Positions 38,949 through 47,238 of a DNA stretch of 64,000 bases are shown in pieces. Position 1 is the stretch's first letter. Each line of letters starts with the position of its first letter. A program made the position numbers and the translations under genes. Where the stretch lies: NCBI RefSeq assembly GCF_010499255.1, contig NZ_JAAGRN010000004.1, forward strand, positions 1 to 64,000, given 5' to 3'. The notes under the pieces were generated by a model. The model did not search any database, had not been told where the DNA came from, and was given only the letters and a program-made list of their open reading frames with translations. The stretch comes from Sheuella amnicola. GTDB lineage: Bacteria > Pseudomonadota > Gammaproteobacteria > Burkholderiales > Burkholderiaceae_B.

Positions 38949-41117
38949 ATGCAACTCGATACGCTCAAACTTGTCGACACACTCCCTACCAGAGTCGTAT
39001 TCGACACGGGCGCTGGAATGAAACTGGTGATTGAGCCCCACGCGCCCGGGGTATATCGTTTGCGTTGCGGCAAACCCGAGCTTGTGGCTGCAGATATCGC
39101 GCCGGGAGCGCGTGCACGTGTCCATTCCGAAGTGTTGCTTGCCAGACCCGAGGCGATTGGTGAGGCAGTGACCGAACCATTAGCAGGTTCAGCCAAGGGG
39201 TGGGGTATTGCTCAAGGCGAAATCGTGCTTGAAGTGACTGCCCAGCCTTTTGCCTTGAATCTGAAGCGCCAGGGCAAGTCTGTCCTTAGCCTGTCTGAAA
39301 CGGGTGTTCATTGTGAAGAGGGTGTCTGGACCGTAGGACTGAATCTGGCTGCGACCGAGAAGATTTATGGATTGGGCGAGACACATGGCGACCTGAATCG
39401 ACGAGGCGAATATATCGTTTCCGATGATACCGAGCATAGGGCATTGCCCTTGGCCTGGAGTACGTCCGGTTGGGGTGTTTACGCCAATACGCTTGGCTTG
39501 ATTTCGCACGATCTCGGCTCCGAAAACCCGGGCGAGTATTTGATCGCTTTGGAAGATGTCACGCTGGATCTGTTTTTGTTCGCCGGCGAACCCGCTGAAA
39601 TCCTGAATCAATATACTCAATTGACCGGAAGAGCCGGACAGCCTGTCTTATGGTCGATGGGTGTCTGGATCGAGCAGCACGAGGGCCAGACGGCAACGCA
39701 GACCGCCGAGGTGATTGCCGAGTTTCGTCGTCAGCAGGTGGCAATCGATGGCGTATTGATGCTGCCACCGGCAGCCTGGACTTACCAGGACTCGAAGCTG
39801 CTGCCTGAATGGGATGCAGTCCGATTTCCCGATCCAAAACAGATTCTTGAGCTTTTCGGCAAACATGCCGCGCACCTTTGTCTTCAGACGTTGCCTGCAG
39901 CACTTGCGGATTCGCCCACTTTTGCCGAACTAGAAGATCGTGGCTGGCTGCTTGCGACCGAATCGGGCGATGCCCATGTGTTCCCCGGGGTCCCTGCCAC
40001 CGGTAATCAACCCTTTGGCTTGCTCGATCTGACGCATCGCGATGTATTGAATGCCTGGTCCGAGCGCCATCGTCAGTTGATGGAAGAGGGCGTGGGCGCC
40101 ACGGCTTGCGATGTTCAATTCGAAATTCCCGACTCTGTCGTCGCTCGTGGTGGCGAGTCGGGTGCAGTGTTACGCTCGATTTATCCGGCCCTGGCTCGTC
40201 GCGCCTTGTTTGATGCGGCAGCAGGACAGAAAGTCCCGCCAGAAGGCATTGTCTTCAGTTCGGATTTGTTCGTTGGTGCGCAAAGGCTGCTATGGCAGTC
40301 AGCCCCTCGCGTCTCGAACGACTGGGCCGGTTTGCAACATACCTTGCGCACCGCATTGTCAGTAGGAGCAAGCGGTATTCCGGTTCAGATGCACTCTATT
40401 GGCAATGCATCCGGATCTGTCGACCAAATGACACCCGAGCTGTATCTGCGTTGGTTGGGCATGGCGGTTTTTTCGGCCAACTTTTGTTTTCAGGCTCATC
40501 CCAAACTGATACCCACAGCGTTTGACGAAGCAACCCGGGCGCATATTCAAAACTGGTTGCAATGGCGTTATCGGCTGGTTCCTTATGTGTTGGGGGCGAT
40601 CGAGGATGCTGCGCGCACCGGATTGCCGGTGCAGCGTTCGATGGCGTTGTCATTTCCCGCGGATGAAGAGGCGCATCGTTGGGATACTCAATATCTTCTG
40701 GGTCCGGCTTTATTGGTTGCGCCCGTGATGCAACCTGGCGAGGATGTTCAGGTCTATTTGCCTAAAGGCGAGGCATGGTGGGATTTGAATACCGGCTGGC
40801 GCTACGAAGGTGGCACTGTCTGGACAATTAAGTGCGGTCTTGATTCGATCCCCGTGTTTGGTCGCGAGGGCCACATGCTTTGCCTCGGACCGACGGCCTA
40901 CCATACCGGTGAGTTCAATTCGGCTCGAATTCTGGATGAAGTATGGATGTTTGGCATGCCCATGAACAACCCGGTCGTCATGCGCAATAAAATTCGCGTG
41001 ATGCAAATGCAAGGTTCGAGTTATATCAAGGGCCTTGAGGGACTTAAGATTTCTCCTTCGGAAGGCCTTGAGGTCAAGCGCCGTGGCGCCGAGGTCAGGA
41101 TCTCCCGCGCCAGATAA
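38949..41117 (+). CDS. GH31 family glycosidase-like protein, active site degenerate
   Basis: 722 residues from ATG 38949. It follows the GH31 alpha-xylosidase/alpha-glucosidase layout: N-terminal beta domain with YGLGETHGDLNRRG, catalytic barrel from about 240 (GQPVLWSMGVWI), and C-terminal beta domains (GPALLVAPVMQPGEDVQVYLP). Key positions differ by eye from YicI-type enzymes. The nucleophile Asp may remain (TACDVQFEIP), but the acid/base Asp of W-G-G-D is W-Q-S-A, the HDIGG motif is HSIGN, and the early FHFD Asp is lost (MLPPAAW). It may be inactive or act on something else. An amidase follows after 11 bases. Confidence 0.75.
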   Translation: MQLDTLKLVDTLPTRVVFDTGAGMKLVIEPHAPGVYRLRCGKPELVAADIAPGARARVHSEVLLARPEAIGEAVTEPLAGSAKGWGIAQGEIVLEVTAQPFALNLKRQGKSVLSLSETGVHCEEGVWTVGLNLAATEKIYGLGETHGDLNRRGEYIVSDDTEHRALPLAWSTSGWGVYANTLGLISHDLGSENPGEYLIALEDVTLDLFLFAGEPAEILNQYTQLTGRAGQPVLWSMGVWIEQHEGQTATQTAEVIAEFRRQQVAIDGVLMLPPAAWTYQDSKLLPEWDAVRFPDPKQILELFGKHAAHLCLQTLPAALADSPTFAELEDRGWLLATESGDAHVFPGVPATGNQPFGLLDLTHRDVLNAWSERHRQLMEEGVGATACDVQFEIPDSVVARGGESGAVLRSIYPALARRALFDAAAGQKVPPEGIVFSSDLFVGAQRLLWQSAPRVSNDWAGLQHTLRTALSVGASGIPVQMHSIGNASGSVDQMTPELYLRWLGMAVFSANFCFQAHPKLIPTAFDEATRAHIQNWLQWRYRLVPYVLGAIEDAARTGLPVQRSMALSFPADEEAHRWDTQYLLGPALLVAPVMQPGEDVQVYLPKGEAWWDLNTGWRYEGGTVWTIKCGLDSIPVFGREGHMLCLGPTAYHTGEFNSARILDEVWMFGMPMNNPVVMRNKIRVMQMQGSSYIKGLEGLKISPSEGLEVKRRGAEVRISRAR

Positions 41118-41128
41118 CGGAGCATCCG

Positions 41129-42439
41129 ATGGCTCAATCCGACAATCTTTGCTTTCGAACGGAGTCGGATCTGCGATCCTTGATCGCATCCGGCGAAACT
41201 ACGCGCAACCATGCTGTCGAGTCTCAATTGGACCGCATCTCGTTGCGTGAACCGCAAGTCCAAGCCTGGACTTGGCATGACCCGGATTCCGTACGTCGAC
41301 AGTTGCAAGATTTGGCTTCGATGCCAGCGGGTCCTTTGTCCGGTGTCACGATTGCGGTCAAGGATTTAATCGATACTGCCGATATGCCGACCGAGTATGG
41401 ATCGGCTGCTTATCGCGGTCACCAACCCGTTGCGGATGCCGGTGTCGTGACTATCCTCAAAGCAGCCGGCGCATTGATGATGGGCAAAACAGTGACGACC
41501 GAATTCGCTCACTCTCATGCCGGACCTACCGTTAATCCCCACAATTTGTCGCATACGCCCGGTGGGTCATCAAGTGGGTCTGCTGCCGCCGTTGCAGATG
41601 GAATGGCAACGATTGCGCTGGGCACTCAGACCGGAGGATCCGTCATTCGTCCTGCCGCCTATTGTGGTGTGGTGGGATTCAAGCCAACAATCGGTCGCAT
41701 TACGCTGGCAGGTGTGATGCCGTTATCGTTTTCGATGGACACGCTTGGTGTAATGGCAAGATCGGTTGCCGATGTGCAGCTCATTTCCGACGTATTGCTC
41801 GGACACTCCGAGTCGTGGGGCGCGAATGATGCAAAGGAAACGAAAGTTCGGCTGGCGTATTATCCGGGGCCTGATGTGGATGGTGCCGATCAAGATGCGG
41901 TTGCTGCGCTGGATATAGCCAGGTCGGCACTGGCTGAGCAAGGCGTTGAGTTCGTGCCGATTATGTTGCCACTTGATGATTTTGCAGAGCTTGGTCGGGC
42001 AAATCGAACCTTGATGGCCTATGAAGCTGCGCGTCAGCACCGGAATGTTTTTCGGATGCACTCGCAAGCGTTGGGCGAAACAACGCGAACACTGATCGAA
42101 GAAGGGGCAGGGATGGCGCGTTCAAAGTACCTGGAAGCCTTGCGGCATCAGGTGTATTGCCGTCAGATGTTTGCCGATCAGATGCAAAATATCGATGCTG
42201 TTTTGACATTGAGCGCACCGGGGCAGGCTCCGCTTTACAAAGACGGAACCGGGTCTTCGATTTTTAACAGGACGTGGACAACAATTGGCGCGCCATGCCT
42301 GACTCTGCCCGCCGGTCATGGGTCGAAAGGATTGCCTCTCGGAGTTCAATTTGTAGGCAAGATGGGGCAGGATCATGCATTGCTTGCTCTTGGTCGAAGA
42401 TTTGAAGATTTGTTTAGACAAACGATGATTGGCGTTTGA
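41129..42439 (+). CDS. amidase signature family protein
   Basis: 436 residues, GatA-like amidase family. The Ser-cisSer-Lys triad is visible: Lys in GVTIAVKDLIDTA, the Ser-rich loop GGSSSGSAAAVADG, and TQTGGSVIRPA with the nucleophile Ser. GGAG at 41119-41122 supports the ATG. No gatB or gatC is nearby and the C-terminus is short, so it is more likely a stand-alone amidase than a tRNA amidotransferase subunit. It may be cotranscribed with the GH31-like gene. Confidence 0.88.
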   Translation: MAQSDNLCFRTESDLRSLIASGETTRNHAVESQLDRISLREPQVQAWTWHDPDSVRRQLQDLASMPAGPLSGVTIAVKDLIDTADMPTEYGSAAYRGHQPVADAGVVTILKAAGALMMGKTVTTEFAHSHAGPTVNPHNLSHTPGGSSSGSAAAVADGMATIALGTQTGGSVIRPAAYCGVVGFKPTIGRITLAGVMPLSFSMDTLGVMARSVADVQLISDVLLGHSESWGANDAKETKVRLAYYPGPDVDGADQDAVAALDIARSALAEQGVEFVPIMLPLDDFAELGRANRTLMAYEAARQHRNVFRMHSQALGETTRTLIEEGAGMARSKYLEALRHQVYCRQMFADQMQNIDAVLTLSAPGQAPLYKDGTGSSIFNRTWTTIGAPCLTLPAGHGSKGLPLGVQFVGKMGQDHALLALGRRFEDLFRQTMIGV

Positions 42440-42464
42440 CACGCAGAATCGTTTTTGTCATAAT
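42436..42464 (+). promoter_or_regulatory. promoter of tRNA-Lys
   Basis: TTGACA (42436-42441) and CATAAT (42459-42464) are 17 bases apart, nearly consensus. The -35 overlaps the amidase stop codon. The tRNA begins 10 bases after the -10. Confidence 0.8.
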
Positions 42465-42473
42465 TACGGGCTT

Positions 42474-42550
42474 GGGTCGGTAGCTCAGTTGGTTAGAGCA
42501 GCGGACTTTTAATCCGTTGGTCGGGAGTTCGAGTCTCCCCCGACCCACCA
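42474..42550 (+). tRNA. tRNA-Lys (anticodon TTT)
   Basis: 77 bases including an encoded CCA. The acceptor arm GGGTCGG (42474-42480) pairs with CCGACCC (42540-42546). The anticodon loop CTTTTAA carries TTT at 42508-42510, closed by GCGGA/TCCGT. The T arm holds the GTTCGAG consensus. It has its own promoter and terminator, so it is a single-tRNA unit. This tRNA species is a usual substrate of the MnmC pathway encoded 3.6 kb upstream. Confidence 0.97.
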
Positions 42551-42560
42551 AGCAAAAAGC

Positions 42561-42602
42561 AAAGGTCTTGAGTCATAAACAGCTCAAGGCCTTTTGTTTT
42601 TT
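42561..42602 (+). terminator. tRNA-Lys terminator
   Basis: A 12-pair stem (AAAGGTCTTGAG at 42561-42572, CTCAAGGCCTTT at 42583-42594, one G-U) with a 10-base loop is followed by TGTTTTTT. This is a strong intrinsic terminator. Confidence 0.9.
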
Positions 42603-42724
42603 ATGGCACCTTGTTGAGAAGCCTCTTCAAGTCTTTTGATTCTGCAATTTGCAACTAGTGCGGTGACGTTCGAGCCCCTGGATCCCGGAATTGAAAGTCA
42701 ATTAATCCATTTAATAGGGTCACT

Positions 42725-43186
42725 ATGATTCAGCATGAACTTTGCGAGCAGAAATATTTTGAAGACTTCAAGATTGGAGAACGCTTCAATATTCCCTCCC
42801 GAACTATGACTGATGCATTGTTTGCTGCATTTCAGCTAGCGAGCGGGGATAACCATCCGGTTCACTACGACGTCGAGTATTGCCGGGCTCATAGCATGCC
42901 TCACATGCTGGCGCATGGGTTTCAAGTTGTCATCCAGACTGCTGCGGGTGCCGGACTGTTCCCGCATATGGTTGAAAAGTCTCTCAAAGCGTTTATTGAG
43001 CAAAGTTCGCGATTTTTGCTGCCAGTGTATGTCGGTGACACGGTGTATCCATCTCTGACAGTGAGTGAGATGTTGCCGAACAAAACTACCGGCGTTTTGG
43101 TTTTGCGGTCCGAAGTGAAAAACCAACGTGGCGAGCTCGTGATGGAAGGCGAGCATCGGTATTTGTTGCGCAAGCGTCCGGTTTGA
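42725..43186 (+). CDS. MaoC-like hydratase (hot-dog fold)
   Basis: 153 residues. The MaoC/R-specific hydratase pattern is present: YFEDFKIGERFNIPSRTMTDALF, then the hydratase-2 motif region QLASGDNHPVHYDVEYCRAH (Asp and His catalytic pair) and MLAHGFQV. Such enzymes hydrate 2-enoyl-CoA to R-3-hydroxyacyl-CoA. It stands alone after the tRNA; AGGGT at 42716-42720 precedes the ATG. Substrate unknown. Confidence 0.85.
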   Translation: MIQHELCEQKYFEDFKIGERFNIPSRTMTDALFAAFQLASGDNHPVHYDVEYCRAHSMPHMLAHGFQVVIQTAAGAGLFPHMVEKSLKAFIEQSSRFLLPVYVGDTVYPSLTVSEMLPNKTTGVLVLRSEVKNQRGELVMEGEHRYLLRKRPV

Positions 43187-43208
43187 GCAAGGCTTCCGGT
43201 AGACGTGT

Positions 43209-44051
43209 TTAGCGACGCACGCCGGAAAAATCGATTTGGGTAATCGCCCCTTTGCTGCCACCCTTCATGGTCGATCCGTTGATCGTCGCATGAACAACGC
43301 GCAGAAGATTGTCCTGGTCGATGTAGCTGAATTGCAATTGATCGCCCGTCAGTCGTGGATTTAAGAGTGGCTGGGTTTTGTCGCCTATCGTCAGGCTACC
43401 ACCGATGTGCTGAAAGCGCTGGGAAAGACTTAATGAGGCTTTTAATTGCGGATCGAAATGCTCAAGCGCCCAAACGCCGGCCACATCCGCGGGCACAATC
43501 CAGAAGAACGCTTTTCCAGGTTGATCGATTTCGACATCAGGCTCCCAGTCAACCATATCGAATGTGTTTGAAACAATCCGCGTCCCGGGTTTCATTTTCA
43601 GAAGAATAGGGCGTAGTTGCAAGTTTAATTCGGGCAATAGATAAAGCGTAACAACGGATGCTTTGGAAAAGTCTTCTTTGAACAGATCGCCGGAGATGAT
43701 TTTCACCTTGTCCGCCACGCCGGCTCGTTCAGCATTGCGTTGTGCCAACGCCGCCAGTTTTGGGTTGTACTCGATCCCGATCGCGCGTGCCCCAAAATCC
43801 TTGGCGGCGGCAATCGCAATTGCGCCATCACCCGCACCTAGGTCATAGAGGAGGTCTGAGGGGCCGACCTGCGCCGTTTTAAGCATTTTGGTAACCAAGT
43901 CGTCGTTTGTCGCAATCCAGACAACGTCTTTACCGGTTTGACCTCTTACCGGTTTGTATTGATCGTCACCAAAATCAAGTTTGATTTGCGCAATGCCGGG
44001 TTGAGCAACGAAGAGAAGTAATAAAAAAAACAGGGCATTAAGTGCTTTCAA
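43209..44051 (-). CDS. exported SAM-dependent methyltransferase-like protein
   Basis: 280 residues. The first ~21 form a signal peptide (KALNALFFLLLLFVAQPGIA, cleavage before QIKL). The mature part is a class I methyltransferase fold: TNDDLVTKMLKTAQVGPSDL, SAM loop LLYDLGAGDGAIAIAAA, the acidic GIEYNPKLAALAQRNA, and motif VVTLYLLPELNLQLRP. A C-terminal beta-rich part (about 205-280) is of unknown role. SAM is not known to be available in the periplasm, so the location is puzzling. Convergent with the MaoC gene. Confidence 0.75.
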   Translation of the reverse strand: MKALNALFFLLLLFVAQPGIAQIKLDFGDDQYKPVRGQTGKDVVWIATNDDLVTKMLKTAQVGPSDLLYDLGAGDGAIAIAAAKDFGARAIGIEYNPKLAALAQRNAERAGVADKVKIISGDLFKEDFSKASVVTLYLLPELNLQLRPILLKMKPGTRIVSNTFDMVDWEPDVEIDQPGKAFFWIVPADVAGVWALEHFDPQLKASLSLSQRFQHIGGSLTIGDKTQPLLNPRLTGDQLQFSYIDQDNLLRVVHATINGSTMKGGSKGAITQIDFSGVRR

Positions 44052-44177
44052 AACTATTCCACCTTGATATCTTTTAATTGTTCGCTGATTTTATGTGCCA
44101 ATCGTGTAATATTTTTACAGCACTCTGGCGAAGACCATTATTTTATAAACACCACAGACTCGCAAGGCATTTCCGAA

Positions 44178-44612
44178 ATGCTTCAAGATCGATCCTGCAA
44201 AAGCGAAAAAGGTATTGCGGCGATTGAGCTTGCCTTGGTTTTGCCCATATTTGTGTTGCTGATCATCGGCCTGATGGATCTTGCCGTGATGATGTACAAC
44301 ACGCAGGTCATCACGAATGCAAGTCGGGAAGGCGCCAGATGGGGCGTGATCACCAACAATAATCCTACGCATCAGCCTTGGGCGTGCAGTACGACCTCGA
44401 CTACCGAGGCATCGCCGTGTGGCATCGCCAATAAGTTGGCCAGCGGTTTGCTCGTTTCGTTCAAGGGGACTCCCATCAGCACGTCAACAGCGACCGGAGG
44501 CGGTACTGCTGGTAGTACGGTCACGGTGGTCACAACGTATCAATTTAGCGGTATGGGCTTGTTTCCGGGGGCGGTGACCCTGACAGGTGAAACGAGAATG
44601 AATTATGAATGA
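44178..44612 (+). CDS. TadE-like pseudopilin-type membrane protein
   Basis: 144 residues from ATG 44178; AAGG lies 9 bases upstream. TadE signature: SEKGIAAIELALVLPIF, a hydrophobic helix (about 13-38), then VITNASREGARWGV. The remainder is Ser/Thr/Gly-rich and extracytoplasmic. TadE proteins assist assembly of Flp/Tad pili, but no tad secretion gene lies in this window, so it is an orphan. It overlaps the next TadG-like gene by 8 bases. Confidence 0.85.
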   Translation: MLQDRSCKSEKGIAAIELALVLPIFVLLIIGLMDLAVMMYNTQVITNASREGARWGVITNNNPTHQPWACSTTSTTEASPCGIANKLASGLLVSFKGTPISTSTATGGGTAGSTVTVVTTYQFSGMGLFPGAVTLTGETRMNYE

Positions 44613-44922
44613 TCCTCGTGAAAGCGAAAAAGGGATTGTTCTGCCACTGACAGCGTTGTTAATGATGGTTCTGAGCGGTTTTTTGGGACTAGCGCTTGAT
44701 TTTGGTTACATGCTGATACGTGATGGTCAGGTGCAAAACGTGGCCGATGCAATCGCATTATCTTGTTCCGGAGCAAATTATCGCAGTGCTGATAGTTGCG
44801 TCACAGGGGATACGAATGTGTCCAACCCCACCTATGTGGGCAGTGTCCGTGTTGCTGATTTCAGGTTGTGCGTCCACACAATCAGACGGCAGTCAATTGA
44901 TGGGGCAGATTTCGGCCGGTAG
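44605..44922 (+). pseudogene. truncated TadG-like protein
   Basis: 105 residues. The N-terminus has the TadG pattern: SEKGIVLPLTALLMMVLSGFLGLALDFGYMLIRDGQVQNVADAIALS. Full TadG proteins run several hundred residues, whereas here the similarity ends near residue 80 and the last ~25 residues read through a lipoprotein gene in another frame. The most likely history is a deletion that joined the 5' part of tadG to a shifted lipoprotein gene. The peptide may still be made, being coupled to tadE. Confidence 0.65.
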
Positions 44923-45307
44923 CGTCCCTGATGCCATCGCGAAGTTGAACCAGCGTCAAAAAGAAGAATGCCTGAAAGCCGAGTACGAGCCCTTGCGCGT
45001 GAAGGCACCCTGCAGCGCTAAGGATGTGACGTTTGCGCAACTGGCTGATACGACCAAGATGACGGACGCTCAAAAAGCCTTGTTTTTGAAGGCAGCGTCC
45101 GCCATGGATAGTTACTCCAAATCGATTACGGATCTTTACAGACAGACCGGTACACCCGCAGGCATGAAGATTGCGGATGCGCGCGAGTGGGCCTATTCCC
45201 AATCGACCAACAACCGGCTCGAGTTGGTCGATCGAAAGATCACGTGGGGAACGTATCTGAGGAATCGCCAAAATATCGAACAGGAAATGCTCAAGCGCGC
45301 GCAGTAG
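44816..45307 (+). CDS. putative lipoprotein, N-terminus altered by gene junction
   Basis: 163 residues from ATG 44816, with AGGGGA at 44805-44810 as ribosome site. A lipobox L-I-S-G-C places the lipidated Cys at residue 18 (AVSVLLISGCAS). The first seven residues (MCPTPPM) lack the usual positive charge and come from DNA that reads as tadG in the other frame. The mature part is helical and polar (PDAIAKLNQRQKEECLKAEYE, YLRNRQNIEQEMLKRAQ) with no recognised family. It overlaps the tadG remnant by 107 bases in the +2 frame. Confidence 0.6.
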   Translation: MCPTPPMWAVSVLLISGCASTQSDGSQLMGQISAGSVPDAIAKLNQRQKEECLKAEYEPLRVKAPCSAKDVTFAQLADTTKMTDAQKALFLKAASAMDSYSKSITDLYRQTGTPAGMKIADAREWAYSQSTNNRLELVDRKITWGTYLRNRQNIEQEMLKRAQ

Positions 45308-45328
45308 CGTTTAAGGATCAAGTACAAA

Positions 45329-46450
45329 TCACTTCAAAAGAAACGGCGTCAGATCATTGCCTGGATAAGGCAGGTTGGATATTTTCCAGGTCTTTGGCTT
45401 GCCCTCTTTGAATACCTGATTCAAGTCGATTTGCAGATAATTCGTGCGATGGTTGTAATCGGCGATCAGCATGCGGTTATTGCTCAGATCCTTGATGTTT
45501 ACCCATTGCGTGTAGTCGGAAACGATTTGATTGTCGCCCTTGCTTGCTGCGACACCGACAGGAATGTCGACAGTGTTAAGCAAATGAGTCATCAACTGGA
45601 TGCCGTCGTTCGACGCCTGAGGCTGGGTGGAGAAGTGACGCAAATAAGCAGCGCGCACAAAGCGCGATGGGGGCGTGTAGTCACCAGGCAGCCCCATCAT
45701 GCCGCCGCCTTGGCCGATTTCGGTGACATTTTGGTTATTCAGTGTCACGGACGCTTTCGCATAGTTCGATAACGAAAGATAGTTTCGGACGTTCGAAATA
45801 TGCCAGTCATAGGTTGGAGCATTGGTCAGTACATTTGCCACGTTGTCGTGGATCCTCATCTGGCCTTTAACGAACTCGACGACAATGCTGTCGCCGGTTT
45901 TATCCGTCAGAACCAAATGCAGCCAAGGGGGTGTGGGCAGTCCCTTGACCTCGGTTGGGTCGAACCATACTTTGTATTTAGGCAATTCTGCGCGAAGCTC
46001 TTTGACATTGCCATACATGCCCAGAATCAACCGGCCGAAATTCAAGATCGAAATGTATTTCGTATCCTGCGGCGTGACGGTTTGATATTCGGTGAAGCCG
46101 GGCAGAAAGTTTCCGCTCAAGCCCAAGCCCGCACTGTTCTGTCCTTCGAGGAATGCAGGTGGACCTTGCAGCACGCCCGGCGCCACGGCAACGAATGCGT
46201 ATTTGCTGGTCATTTTTGTGGCTGGCAGCTTCATACTTTTAGGCGCGTCGAGATCGATTTCAGTGCCGCGAGGCATAGAAAACAACGTCCAGTCCATTTC
46301 GAAAGCCCATTCCATGGTTCTGCCGGCGATGACGGTGCCGTCCTTGGCGGTAATGTTGATGGCAGTACAGGCAATTGAAGAAACCGAGAAAGTAGCAAGA
46401 CAGACACTTGCAATGGCTTTGGCAAAAGTAGAGCGGACAAAATTTCGCAT
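45329..46450 (-). CDS. choloylglycine hydrolase family (linear amide C-N hydrolase)
   Basis: 373 residues. A signal peptide of about 27 residues ends VSSIA, directly before Cys28, the expected N-terminal nucleophile (CTAINITAKDGTVIAGRTMEWA). Ntn hydrolases of this family include bile salt hydrolase and penicillin V acylase. In Gram-negative bacteria, periplasmic members can cleave N-acyl homoserine lactones or penicillin V. Asn/Arg positions are visible at GQNSAGLGLSGN and NVLTNAPTYDWH. Substrate unknown. Divergent from the exported protein at 46563. Confidence 0.85.
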   Translation of the reverse strand: MRNFVRSTFAKAIASVCLATFSVSSIACTAINITAKDGTVIAGRTMEWAFEMDWTLFSMPRGTEIDLDAPKSMKLPATKMTSKYAFVAVAPGVLQGPPAFLEGQNSAGLGLSGNFLPGFTEYQTVTPQDTKYISILNFGRLILGMYGNVKELRAELPKYKVWFDPTEVKGLPTPPWLHLVLTDKTGDSIVVEFVKGQMRIHDNVANVLTNAPTYDWHISNVRNYLSLSNYAKASVTLNNQNVTEIGQGGGMMGLPGDYTPPSRFVRAAYLRHFSTQPQASNDGIQLMTHLLNTVDIPVGVAASKGDNQIVSDYTQWVNIKDLSNNRMLIADYNHRTNYLQIDLNQVFKEGKPKTWKISNLPYPGNDLTPFLLK

Positions 46451-46562
46451 AAAAATCCTTGATAAATCCAGAGGCTGATGTACGCCTTAAAGATAATTTT
46501 TATTTGATTCAACTACCCATAGAATCATCAAAATCAAAGGGAAATACTACTCTGGATACGAA

Positions 46563-47141
46563 ATGCGGTGCAATCTATTTAAACCGAGTATTCTGCTCAT
46601 GCTAGCCGTAGTATTACAGCCCGCACACGCACAGTTGCTAGAGATACTCAATACCGTTAAAACGGCGACGGATACCTTTAATGCAGTGAGCGGCGTAGTT
46701 GGCAAGGTTGCACCTGCGCCCGCGCCTGGACAGGCGCCCAGTGCGCCTGCAGGTAATGCATCGCCAACGCTACCTGTTGGCCCGGCAGGGGATTCGACCG
46801 ATGAACCCAAACTTTTGACGTTATCCGGTACGCAAAAGACCAGTCTGGAGCAAAAACAATCGTTTTGCGTCAATGGCACCAGGATCGCTGCCTTCCCTTA
46901 TGAGGGGGACTATCAGGGCGTGGCCTTGATCATGAATATCAACGGATCGGAGAGAATCATCCCGATCCAGTCCACCGATAAAAACCAGGAAGGGCACCAT
47001 ACTTTATGGAAAGGCACGGTGCATATAGGTCAGATAAACGGGTATCAATTCAAGGTGTCGAAGCTTGACTCCGTTCTTTTCAATTTCGAATTGACGAAAT
47101 CGGAAGGGTATAAAAAAACCTATATGACCAAAATTTGCTGA
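46563..47141 (+). CDS. hypothetical exported protein with Pro/Ala linker
   Basis: 192 residues. The signal peptide (about 1-23, SILLMLAVVLQPAHAQ) is followed by a helical stretch (LEILNTVKTATDTFNAVSGVVG), a Pro/Ala-rich linker (about 50-80: APAPAPGQAPSAPAG) and a C-terminal domain (about 85-192) with two cysteines (FCVNGT and the terminal KIC) that could pair. No family is recognised. It stands alone between divergent and downstream units. Confidence 0.6.
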   Translation: MRCNLFKPSILLMLAVVLQPAHAQLLEILNTVKTATDTFNAVSGVVGKVAPAPAPGQAPSAPAGNASPTLPVGPAGDSTDEPKLLTLSGTQKTSLEQKQSFCVNGTRIAAFPYEGDYQGVALIMNINGSERIIPIQSTDKNQEGHHTLWKGTVHIGQINGYQFKVSKLDSVLFNFELTKSEGYKKTYMTKIC

Positions 47142-47209
47142 ATTCGTGAAATTGGCCTGTTTGTTTATTATCATAAGTAATAAAGCAATAAAGAAATTTT
47201 CGTTATATT

Positions 47210-47215
47210 TATAAT
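47210..47215 (+). promoter_or_regulatory. -10 element of a likely metNIQ promoter
   Basis: TATAAT lies 24 bases before the metN ATG in an AT-rich gap. No matching -35 is visible, nor any SAM riboswitch-like structure. No good ribosome site precedes the metN ATG. Confidence 0.35.
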
Positions 47216-47238
47216 GAAAATGGGTCAAAATTCACCTC

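Noticed and set aside
41129-42439. gatA subunit of the tRNA amidotransferase
   Set aside because: No gatB or gatC partner is present, and the protein is shorter than GatA with a stand-alone amidase context.
42603-42724. Possible integration (att) site after tRNA-Lys
   Set aside because: A GTTCGAG heptamer recurs at about 42668, but there is no longer copy of the tRNA 3' end and no integrase gene nearby.
44605-45307. A single gene interrupted by a simple frameshift
   Set aside because: The second frame contains a lipobox signal peptide in mid-protein, which does not occur inside TadG proteins. A junction of two genes explains it better.
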